Shown here one piece after another: positions 32,132-38,624 of a DNA stretch of 38,624 nt. Every line of letters starts with the position of its first letter. Within the stretch, counting starts at the first letter, position 1. The stretch spans positions 1 to 38,624 of the forward strand of contig JAVHLK010000046.1 of the NCBI GenBank assembly GCA_031082285.1, written 5' to 3'. Source of the DNA: Desulfomonilaceae bacterium. GTDB taxonomy: Bacteria; Desulfobacterota; Desulfomonilia; Desulfomonilales; Desulfomonilaceae. Both the position numbers and the translations under genes were made by a program. The notes under the pieces were generated by a model. That model worked only from the letters and a program-made list of their open reading frames with translations. It was not told where the DNA came from and made no database searches.

Positions 32132-33067
32132 TCAGAAGAGCAGCAAATCGGTTTGTGAGGCGGTCGGCGGTCTTTCGGCCTTCAACAGAGCGCTGTATAA
32201 TGAATCCAGCTCGCTTGGACCTACGGTCACGAGTTCCTTGGATTGTTCCGATGCCCCGACGTCTACGATATGTTCATAGGCTGAAATCGCTCTGTGTAAT
32301 GAATCGTACCCTCCAACCCGCTCCAAGGCGTACGGCCAGAATTCCACCACCATAGGGACTCTTCGGTTCAGCAAACTCTCGGCTCCCGCGAGCACGTTAC
32401 CTTCGTAACCTTGGGTATCGAGCCAGCTAAGATCCACGTCGTCCACTGCAATTTCACCGTGTTCCACTAAGCTGTCGATGCTTCTCCCATCTACTTGGAC
32501 GCAAGACCTGCTTTCCTCGTCATACAAATTGGGCCTACCCCTGAATACGTGGTTCCTGATTCGGTGATCGCCGAGATTATCCTCCGATCTCTCCAACGTC
32601 AACGGTCCGTCAGTGTTGGAAGCGGCTATCTCGAAATTCGTGCACCGTGAGTCAACGTTATTGATGATCTGGTTCACTCTGAGCAACCTGAAGTTCAGTG
32701 GATCCGGCTCGATGAAAATTGCTCTCTGAAATGAGCTCTTGAGGGCGAAAATACCATGACCCCCGATGTTTGCTCCGACGTCAAGAAAGCACCGGGTCTG
32801 AAAATCGCTCACAAACTGCTTTATTATTGTAATTACGTTCGTTATTTGGCTGGTCCCGAAGTCACCGCAGTTCATAAATCCGGAGCCTATAACCATATCC
32901 TTCTTGCATACTACCATGTGCCCGAAAGTCGTCCTGCAGGCAACATAGGCAGATGCCTCCAGATACTTGACGCGTTGCATTTCATGCGCGGAATAAGCGC
33001 TCAAGGCCCCTTCAGCGATCAAGGAGCCGGTGGATGCGACTAGGCGTTTAATATACTTCTTAATCAT
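32132..33067 (-). CDS. FkbM-family methyltransferase
   Basis: The product (311 residues from the ATG at 33067) has the FkbM architecture: CFLDVGANIGGHGIFAL (SAM motif I), FIEPDPLNFRLLRVN (motif II), the NTDGPLTLE and VDGRSIDSLVE segments, and DLSWLDTQGYEGNVLAGAESLL, which matches the family signature where most members read D-x-K/Q-G-x-E. It ends in TDLLLF, as many members do. FkbM enzymes O-methylate sugars or polyketides. Here a role in methylating the polysaccharide, perhaps its end, is likely but inferred. The start is uncertain: a TTG at 33160 in frame would add 31 residues, and neither start has a good ribosome site. Confidence 0.88.
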   Translation of the reverse strand: MIKKYIKRLVASTGSLIAEGALSAYSAHEMQRVKYLEASAYVACRTTFGHMVVCKKDMVIGSGFMNCGDFGTSQITNVITIIKQFVSDFQTRCFLDVGANIGGHGIFALKSSFQRAIFIEPDPLNFRLLRVNQIINNVDSRCTNFEIAASNTDGPLTLERSEDNLGDHRIRNHVFRGRPNLYDEESRSCVQVDGRSIDSLVEHGEIAVDDVDLSWLDTQGYEGNVLAGAESLLNRRVPMVVEFWPYALERVGGYDSLHRAISAYEHIVDVGASEQSKELVTVGPSELDSLYSALLKAERPPTASQTDLLLF

Positions 33068-33537
33068 CGGTTGTTGAAAAGCCTTGTCCGCCTGAATTGC
33101 TCGACGCGCTTGTTCGAAAGACTTCAGGCCGTCGAAGGACCCTTCGATGGGTTCCGTCAAGCCTGCTTACCATGGACTCCTCCGGAGAGTCAAGGCGGTA
33201 ACCGGAAATCGTGTAATGTCCCTGAACGGGTTTGCACCTTTTCTCGACCCTTCCAAGGATCGAACAGGCCGTTGCGAACGTCAGGAAAATGAAGGCCCGA
33301 GTCATAATGCGCGGTGAAGCGTACAAGGTCTTGCCCCCGGTCGCGACCAAATTCGGAAACGAGACGGGTACGCGGGGCCTGCATATGACCGAACGCCTGC
33401 AGCGAAGTCGACAATTTCATTGACCAATCAGTTCATTCGAACTATAGCTATATCCATTGCCGCTTCCGCTGCGACAAGACATCATTCCACACTCCACGTG
33501 CACCGTTCGAGGAGCGCATAAAGGATTTTGAGCGAGC
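33068..33537. other. Gap between FkbM and the O-antigen ligase
   Basis: About 470 bases without a convincing gene. A minus-strand frame at 33,190-33,420 is mildly protein-like (RFTAHYDSGLHFPDV) and could be a remnant, but it has no ribosome site. The right part holds the ligase promoter. Confidence 0.35.
33420..33448 (+). promoter_or_regulatory. Promoter of the O-antigen ligase gene
   Basis: TTGACC (33420-33425) is followed after 17 bases by TATAGC (33443-33448), about 90 bases before the ligase start. Confidence 0.5.
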
Positions 33538-34785
33538 TTGGAGAGTATATCTGTTCGTCAACTTATACGATCGACGGCAACGGCCCCTTTTCGAGACAAG
33601 GCGGCCTTTGTCGTCTTTTGTCTCGTATCGCTTCAGGCGGCATTTCTCATGCCTCACGTAACCCTGATGCAGGGAGAAAGAGCGAACGTGTTCACCGGTC
33701 TGTTATGTGCGGTAAGTTTACTTACGGCTCTGGCGCTGGTGAAACCCAACTCGAGGAACGGGACCGTCGGTGAAGCGGTCGTCTCACTTGTTCTTCCAGC
33801 TTTGATCGTGATCAGCGGATGTGTAAGCGTATCGCCGCAGTCGTCATTGTTAAGGGGATTTGTTGTGGCGGCTTCCGGCCTTGGGGGGTTCTGGACCGCG
33901 AGAATGGTGCTGGACACTCCGGAGAAACAGCTTCTTTTCGCATGGTTGTGCACGATCGTGTTGGCGATGATGCTCGTATTTTGTGTGGCGGGGCATCTGA
34001 TCTTCGGCGACGTCAAACACTTGCTGGACTTCAATCCCCACCCTATCGCGGGTCGAATACTCCTGCTGTCTCTCGGTCCGTTGACCTTGATCCTTATCGG
34101 CGGAAGAGCAGCCCAGGTGTCGGCGGCAGCCCTGCTGTGCGGCGTCTACGCGGTGTTTTGTCTGACCGGTTTGCGGTCGGCCATGCTCGTCCCGGTTGCC
34201 CTGGCCGCGTTGGCTCTGGGGTTGCGAAAGCTGAGTCCTAGAAAATTCCTGACCCTCGCTGTTCCCATGGCACTGGTATTCGTTGTCTCGCTTCCGTACC
34301 TGCCCCAATATAAGACCGGTTTGGAGTACGAATCGGCGTACTACCGTGCAGAGAGTCTCCCATTTTCGTGGCACATCGTAAAAAAGCATCCCCTCTTCGG
34401 TATTGGGCTTCGCGCTCCGCGGGATCAATACCTCGAAGATTACGAGAAATGGTACCCTTACGTCACACGGGAGGAACTCGCTGAATCCGTACGAACCATC
34501 GTAACTTCGGAGAACACGTTTCTCACATTCACGACCGATGTGGGGATCCCTTTCTCATTGCTCTACGCCTTCTCCGTTCTGGTTCTGGTGCTCAAACTCG
34601 TCCGTTCCGTTCGAGGAGAGCCCCGGGTGCAGACTTCGTTACCTCCCATGGCCCTGCTCTTGCCGATTGTCGGGGCACTCCTGCATCTTCAGGTCGTTGA
34701 CGGACTGCTGCTCCCCCAGTACGGTTGGTTCTTTCACGTGCTCTTGGGTCTCATCCCGACCTTGCCGAATGTTCAAAAGGAATGA
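33538..34785 (+). CDS. O-antigen ligase/polymerase family membrane protein
   Basis: The 415-residue protein has about ten to twelve membrane helices and a large periplasmic loop after YLPQYKTGLEYESAYYRAES. The loop contains WHIVKKHPLFGIGLRAPRDQYLEDY and SENTFLTFTTDVGIPFSLLY, the Wzy_C (WaaL-type) pattern of G-x-G and N-x-x-L near the catalytic loop. In an ABC-exported polysaccharide system a ligase, not a Wzy polymerase, is expected: it moves the finished chain from undecaprenyl pyrophosphate to lipid A-core in the periplasm. The start is a TTG with AAGGA twelve bases upstream. Its last 16 codons lie inside the 229-bp repeat. Confidence 0.85.
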   Translation: MESISVRQLIRSTATAPFRDKAAFVVFCLVSLQAAFLMPHVTLMQGERANVFTGLLCAVSLLTALALVKPNSRNGTVGEAVVSLVLPALIVISGCVSVSPQSSLLRGFVVAASGLGGFWTARMVLDTPEKQLLFAWLCTIVLAMMLVFCVAGHLIFGDVKHLLDFNPHPIAGRILLLSLGPLTLILIGGRAAQVSAAALLCGVYAVFCLTGLRSAMLVPVALAALALGLRKLSPRKFLTLAVPMALVFVVSLPYLPQYKTGLEYESAYYRAESLPFSWHIVKKHPLFGIGLRAPRDQYLEDYEKWYPYVTREELAESVRTIVTSENTFLTFTTDVGIPFSLLYAFSVLVLVLKLVRSVRGEPRVQTSLPPMALLLPIVGALLHLQVVDGLLLPQYGWFFHVLLGLIPTLPNVQKE

Positions 34786-34964
34786 CCGGGCGGTTCTTCT
34801 CTTGGGCGGGTGCCGGTTCGCGTGTTGCGCCTTCCGTACGACGTTACCGTACTTCACTTACGACGCCTTCTCCCCTTGCGGATCGCAGCAAATTCAACAA
34901 ATCCATACGGACCAGTTCCTCGGCGGCATCGAGGGGAGTTTGACCGGCCTTGTTGCGCAGATGA
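34736..34964. repeat. 229-bp direct repeat, copy 1
   Basis: It matches 37,527-37,755 with three mismatches (34,749, 34,755 and 34,761), then 203 identical bases. It contains the end of the intact ligase gene and the severed end of an ankyrin gene on the other strand. The BipA gene and a RAYT remnant lie between the copies. Confidence 0.97.
34844..34964 (-). pseudogene. Severed C-terminal end of an ankyrin-repeat gene
   Basis: The last 40 codons (LRNKAGQTPLDAAEELVRM to the TAA at 34,844) are identical to the end of the intact ankyrin gene at 37,635-38,531. Upstream, the frame runs directly into the C-terminal part of a RAYT remnant, making a chimeric frame of about 122 codons with no ribosome site. 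It is a by-product of rearrangement, not a gene. Confidence 0.9.
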
Positions 34965-35392
34965 TTGACCGCGTGACCCAGACAACTCAGTTCACGGCCC
35001 AGTCGCTCGGAGAGGTCAATCAGGGCCAAGTGGTCTTCATACCAAACGAGAAGAGCGATCACTGCCCGGGCTTCGGCGCAGTTCCGCTTCTTGCCGGATT
35101 GCGCGAGAACCTCGGGGTCAGGCCCGTACCGCTTGCACACCTGAGTGATTATCTCTCCCTTTTGTCCCGGATTGAAACTCCTCCCGAGAGCCGGCGCTTG
35201 TCCCATCGGCATTGTTGCTCATCAAACACAGTGGAAGGATGCGAATATCGCATCGCTTGCCCCCTTCCCGCGACAGATAGTGGAAACGAACCCGGTGCTA
35301 CTCGTCAAAAAAAAATCCCCGCCGGAGTTCCCGCGAAGCATCACACGATAGCCGGCGCCCGGATAGTGCTCACCGTGCCGGCGGACTCCCAT
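34965..35392 (-). pseudogene. Degenerate REP-associated tyrosine transposase (RAYT, Y1_Tnp)
   Basis: The minus strand from 35,392 reads GEHYPGAGYRVMLRGNSGGD, close to the conserved RAYT start (YPGAxYHVxxRGN). A run of nine T then shifts the frame. In the next frame the text continues HRVRFHYLSREGGKRCDIRI and LPLCLMSN, again RAYT-like, with one internal stop. The HUH metal-binding motif and the catalytic tyrosine region are deleted. The piece resumes with IITQVCKRYGPDPEVLAQSG and ARAVIALLVWYEDHLALIDL, the DnaA-like helix-turn-helix C-terminus of this family, and breaks exactly at the edge of the 229-bp repeat. The element cannot be active. Full RAYTs are about 200-330 residues. Confidence 0.75.
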
Positions 35393-35662
35393 GCACTCAG
35401 ATACCAATATGTCGAGCCTGCCCCCGACATGACCCCTACACCGACAGACCTGAGATCTGTTTACACGGATTCGGATCGCGACTACAATGGGATGCGGTGA
35501 TCATCGTCTCCTCTTGATCGTGGTGGCTCCCCTGCCTCATGTCCATTAAGTCAAAGGAACAATGAGTGAACCAAAACGAGATCCGACCGATTACGGTGGA
35601 TGAGGGCTGCGGTTATTGCCGTGACGCGATTTCAAATGGAGGATAAAAGACAGACCCTACCC

Positions 35663-37459
35663 ATGGAAATTCGGAATATAGCGATCATTGCCCACGTAGA
35701 TCATGGGAAGACGACCCTGACCGACGCTATCATGAAACAGACCGGCATGGTCCACGATGACAGCGTCACGATGGATTCAGATACACTGGAGAAGGAGCGG
35801 GGAATAACCATCTATTCCAAGAACGCTTCCGTCTTCTACCAGGGAACGAAGATCAACATCGTTGATACTCCCGGACACGCGGACTTCGGCTCTGAAGTAG
35901 AGCGTGTCCTGCGATCCATTGACAGTGTGCTGTTGGTGGTTGACGCGCAAGAAGGCCCCATGCCCCAGACCAGGTTTGTTTTGAGCAAGTCTTTGGAGCT
36001 TGGCCTGAAGCCCCTGGTCATCATCAATAAAATCGACAAACCCGCGGCTGATCCCGATCTGGCTCAGGAAAAGGTATTCGAGCTTTTCTGCGACCTCGGA
36101 GCCAATGACGAACAGCTTGATTTTACCACCGTATATGCCGTCGGCAGGGATGGGATCGCGAAAACGCATCTGAGCGATGAGTCTGGTGACCTCACCCCCC
36201 TTTTGGACACAATCATTTCAGAGGTTCAGCCGGCCCCGGCACGCACTGATGTGCCGCTGCGCCTACAGGTTTTTAATCTGGGGTACGACAATTTTCTCGG
36301 TCGCCTGGCTGTCGGGAGGATATACGAGGGAACCCTGAAGGCCGGTAGCACGCTCTGTCTCAAGAAACTCAGCGGAGAGTCGGCAATCGGCAGAGTGACA
36401 AAGCTGTTTACGTTCAGGGGATTGGATAGACTCGCTGTTGAAGAGGCTCCAGCCGGCGATATTGTTATGGTCTCCGGCTTTTCGATTATCGATATTGGTG
36501 AGACGCTGTGTGAGAGTGCCGACCAGCGGGCTTTGCCTGCCATTACGGTGGACGAACCTACCGTAAGCGTGATGTTCTTCGCCAATAGCTCTCCTTTTGC
36601 CGGCCGTGACGGCGACTATGTAACCAATAAGCAGCTTCGCGAACGACTTGAAAAAGAGTTGGAGGTCAATGTCGGTTTGAGAATCGACTTCATGCCCGAT
36701 GTATACACCGTGTTCGGAAGAGGTGAACTGCACATCGCCATACTGCTGGAGAATATGCGGAGGGAGGGGTATGAGGTCCAGGTATCACAGCCTCAGGTGA
36801 TCGTGAAGAAAATCGACGGCTGCACCTGTGAGCCTTTTGAAGAGCTGACCGTTCAAGTACCGGAAAAGTATGCCGGCGCCGTAATTGACAAAATCGGGAC
36901 CCGCAAGGGCCTTCTTACTAATATGGAGAGCCATGGGAACCAGAAGATGATGCTCTTTGAAATCCCGACACGAGGTCTTCTGGGCTATCGCACCGACCTT
37001 GTTGTCGATACCAGGGGGGAAGGGGTCATGTATTCCCGCGGGCTGGGATTCAGACCCCACGTGGGTGAAATACGCAAGCGATTGGTGGGTTCAATGATTT
37101 CAATGGCCTCGGGCAAGGCTTCCGCGTTTTCCCTGTACAATCTTCAGGAACGAGGAACCCTTTACATTAGTCCGGGAACGGAAGTCTACGAAGGCATGAT
37201 CATTGGCAATTCATCCAGAGGAGACGACATGACGGTGAATCCCGTCAAGGGCAAGCATCTGACCAATATGCGAGCAGCAGGAGCAGACGATGCCATACAG
37301 CTCACGCCGGCATCGGAAATCACTATCGAGCGAGGGTTAGAGATTATGGGGGAGGATGAGTACTTGGAAATCACACCCAGGAGTGTGCGGCTGAGAAAAC
37401 GATTTCTTGCGGAAGCGGACAGGAAGAGGGCGTCCAGAAAGAAACGGACTGCTGCATGA
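35663..37459 (+). CDS. bipA: BipA/TypA ribosome-binding GTPase
   Basis: The 598-residue protein (E. coli BipA 607) has all expected parts: G1 AHVDHGKTT, switch I KERGIT, G3 [10 protein letters not shown]4 NKIDK, then EF-G-like domains II, III and V and the BipA-specific C-terminal domain ([37 protein letters not shown]). BipA assists 50S assembly and stress adaptation. Switch I continues [14 protein letters not shown] rather than the usual ILAKNTA form, so it may be a divergent or acquired copy. The ATG at 35663 gives the standard N-terminus ([13 protein letters not shown]), but no ribosome site is well placed; in-frame ATGs at 35600 and 35636 are alternatives. It lies alone between the two copies of the 229-bp repeat. 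Confidence 0.95.
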   Translation: MEIRNIAIIAHVDHGKTTLTDAIMKQTGMVHDDSVTMDSDTLEKERGITIYSKNASVFYQGTKINIVDTPGHADFGSEVERVLRSIDSVLLVVDAQEGPMPQTRFVLSKSLELGLKPLVIINKIDKPAADPDLAQEKVFELFCDLGANDEQLDFTTVYAVGRDGIAKTHLSDESGDLTPLLDTIISEVQPAPARTDVPLRLQVFNLGYDNFLGRLAVGRIYEGTLKAGSTLCLKKLSGESAIGRVTKLFTFRGLDRLAVEEAPAGDIVMVSGFSIIDIGETLCESADQRALPAITVDEPTVSVMFFANSSPFAGRDGDYVTNKQLRERLEKELEVNVGLRIDFMPDVYTVFGRGELHIAILLENMRREGYEVQVSQPQVIVKKIDGCTCEPFEELTVQVPEKYAGAVIDKIGTRKGLLTNMESHGNQKMMLFEIPTRGLLGYRTDLVVDTRGEGVMYSRGLGFRPHVGEIRKRLVGSMISMASGKASAFSLYNLQERGTLYISPGTEVYEGMIIGNSSRGDDMTVNPVKGKHLTNMRAAGADDAIQLTPASEITIERGLEIMGEDEYLEITPRSVRLRKRFLAEADRKRASRKKRTAA

Positions 37460-37478
37460 GTCCGATCGGCTTGACGAA

Positions 37479-37495
37479 GTCTGCCTCGTGCAGAC
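37479..37495 (+). terminator. Hairpin after BipA, possible terminator
   Basis: GTCTGC-CTCGT-GCAGAC is a perfect six-base-pair stem 19 bases after the BipA stop, without a T run. Confidence 0.3.
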
Positions 37496-37498
37496 AAT

Positions 37499-37576
37499 AT
37501 GCCTCAAATCTTGACGGCCGTTCTGAACGTGCTCTTGGGCCTCATGCCGACTTTGCCGAATGTTCAAAAGGAATGA
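37499..37576 (+). pseudogene. Severed tail of a ligase-like gene
   Basis: The 25 codons before the TGA at 37,574-37,576 end VLLGLMPTLPNVQKE, against VLLGLIPTLPNVQKE in the intact ligase. The three base differences from copy 1 are two silent changes and one conservative one (Ile/Met), a pattern left by selection on a coding gene. Upstream of the repeat (PQILTAVLN) it differs from the ligase here (PQYGWFFH), so it comes from a related gene. Confidence 0.6.
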
Positions 37577-37755
37577 CCGGGCGGTTCTTCTCTTGGGCGG
37601 GTGCCGGTTCGCGTGTTGCGCCTTCCGTACGACGTTACCGTACTTCACTTACGACGCCTTCTCCCCTTGCGGATCGCAGCAAATTCAACAAATCCATACG
37701 GACCAGTTCCTCGGCGGCATCGAGGGGAGTTTGACCGGCCTTGTTGCGCAGATGA
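37527..37755. repeat. 229-bp direct repeat, copy 2
   Basis: It matches 34,736-34,964 at an offset of 2,791 bases. It contains the severed ligase-like tail and the 3' end of the intact ankyrin gene. Confidence 0.97.
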
Positions 37756-38531
37756 GGAGACGCGCCTGCGTGCAGCAGCAGTCCCGTGCACTCTCGATTT
37801 CCCTTAAACACGGACCAATGGAGGGGAGTGTCGCCTTCATTGTCCGGATCGTCAATGATCGCACCTCTTTCAAGAAACAGTTTCACAAGATCCTGATTTC
37901 CTTCCAGGCATGCCCAGTGCAGGCAGGTCCTTCCATTGAAATCCTTGCCGTGCAGATCGGCTCCCCGTTGCAGGATCATTTCCGCGGCCGTCCGGTTGCC
38001 TTGTCTCGCAGCCTCTATGAGAGCCGTCACACCGTAGCGTCGGTGTTTGAGATTGACATCCGCGTGATGGTCCAGGAGCAACTCGACGACATCCCAGTGA
38101 CCTTCTTCCGCGGCCCACGTCAGAGCCGATACGCCTTCCTGGGATTCTTCATACAGTTTTGCGTCGTTATCCAGGAGTAAACGGGCCACGGGCACGCTTC
38201 CGGACAAGCAGCACCACATGAGAGGAGTCAGGCCCAGGTAACCCGCTGCTTCAATGTCCGCGCCCGATTGTATGAGGAGCTCGGCTATGGAGGCATTTCC
38301 CGTCCTCGCGGCCGCAATGAGCGGCGTATCCTGATTTCGCGCCTTGGCGTTGGGATCGGCTCCATGTCTCAGAAGCTCCTCCACGACCTTGACATGGCCC
38401 CCAAAAACGGCCGGCATCAACGGTGTTTTCCCCGCCCAGTCGCGACAATTCACGTCGACTCCCTCGGCGAGAAGGCGTTTCACTTCGTCGAGTCTGCCTG
38501 TCAGTGCAGCCGTAAGAAGGCGACTGGACAT
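37635..38531 (-). CDS. Ankyrin-repeat protein
   Basis: The 298-residue protein consists almost wholly of ankyrin repeats: about eight units of 33 residues with the TPLxxA core (GKTPLMPAVFGGHVKVVEELL, DTPLIAAARTGNASIAELL, LTPLMWCCLSGS, VTALIEAARQGNRTAAEMIL, RTCLHWACLEGNQDLVKLFL, DTPLHWSVFKGNRECTGLLL). There is no signal peptide, so it is cytoplasmic. Such proteins bind other proteins; the partner is unknown. AGGAG six bases before the ATG sets the start and overlaps the TAG of the upstream gene, so the two are translated from one transcript. Its last 40 codons lie in the 229-bp repeat and are duplicated at 34,844. Confidence 0.92.
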   Translation of the reverse strand: MSSRLLTAALTGRLDEVKRLLAEGVDVNCRDWAGKTPLMPAVFGGHVKVVEELLRHGADPNAKARNQDTPLIAAARTGNASIAELLIQSGADIEAAGYLGLTPLMWCCLSGSVPVARLLLDNDAKLYEESQEGVSALTWAAEEGHWDVVELLLDHHADVNLKHRRYGVTALIEAARQGNRTAAEMILQRGADLHGKDFNGRTCLHWACLEGNQDLVKLFLERGAIIDDPDNEGDTPLHWSVFKGNRECTGLLLHAGASPHLRNKAGQTPLDAAEELVRMDLLNLLRSARGEGVVSEVR

Positions 38532-38540
38532 GGAAGGCTC

Positions 38541-38624
38541 CTACGAGGGCGTCAGTCCCTCGGCGGACACTAAGTGCTCTGTGGCATAAATACGGTCGCA
38601 CATTTCTTCCGCGTCGAGATTGCT
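38541..38624 (-). CDS. C-terminal end of an unidentified protein (runs off the right edge)
   Basis: The minus strand from the window edge stays open for 27 codons to a TAG at 38,541-38,543 and contains LDAEEMCDRIYATEHLVSAEG, an acidic helical text. The TAG is part of the ankyrin gene's ribosome site (TAGGAG), ten bases before its ATG, which suggests tight coupling of the two genes. Too little is visible to name it. Confidence 0.6.
   Translation of the reverse strand, partial: SNLDAEEMCDRIYATEHLVSAEGLTPS

Noticed and set aside
34538-35500. Plus-strand open frame of 320 codons across the ligase end, the repeat and the RAYT remnant
   Set aside because: It crosses three unrelated sequence pieces and overlaps the ligase in another frame; chance read-through.
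1-38624. CRISPR array, prophage or defence system
   Set aside because: No spaced short repeats, no cas, phage structural or restriction genes were seen; the accessory content is glycan synthesis, insertion sequence remnants and a rearrangement scar.

Overview
The window reads as chromosomal DNA of a GC-rich Gram-negative bacterium, most likely Desulfobacterota (the old Deltaproteobacteria), from a sulfate-reducing or related syntrophic lineage. The evidence is a canonical DsrC with both C-terminal redox cysteines, a TolC-type outer membrane protein, a PlsB acyltransferase and an ABC-transporter-dependent surface-polysaccharide locus. The genus is not resolved.

Left part (1-11,000): the 5' part of an IS110-family transposase runs off the left edge. 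Housekeeping and accessory genes follow: a single-chain PyrD-PyrK dihydroorotate dehydrogenase, an M20 metallopeptidase, a TolC-family protein with a small secreted neighbour, DsrC, a lipoprotein-sized TPR protein with a possible tiny upstream gene, PlsB, a small secreted protein and tRNA-Pro(GGG) with its own promoter and terminator.

Middle part (11,000-34,800): directly after the tRNA comes a large glycan locus. A leftward block (20,561 to 11,071) carries three long glycosyltransferase genes, one GT4 gene, a PAP2 phosphatase and a methyltransferase. A divergent rightward pair (20,942-23,762) encodes a small helical protein and a double GT4. A second leftward block (29,193 to 23,925) encodes a bacterial protein resembling the fungal Anp1/Mnn9 mannosyltransferases, a polytopic GT39-like transferase and a GT2-GT4 fusion. 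Rightward Wzm and Wzt, a leftward FkbM methyltransferase and a rightward O-antigen ligase finish the locus. Together they fit synthesis of a heteropolysaccharide in the cytoplasm, possible methyl capping, export by Wzm/Wzt through recognition of the chain by the C-terminal Wzt domain, and ligation to lipid A-core. Several proteins are fusions of two transferases.

Right part (34,700-38,624): a BipA/TypA GTPase gene sits between two copies of a 229-bp direct repeat. Each copy joins the tail of a ligase-like gene to the convergent tail of an ankyrin gene. Copy 1 holds the intact ligase, a severed ankyrin tail and a wrecked REP-associated tyrosine transposase (RAYT). Copy 2 holds the intact ankyrin gene and a severed ligase-like tail. 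This is a recent rearrangement scar.

The points most worth following up are the Anp1-like protein, the BipA-flanking repeat with its RAYT remnant, a likely frameshift at about 13,160, and a hidden two-frame gene remnant at 26,390-26,643. No CRISPR array, prophage or recognisable defence system was seen.
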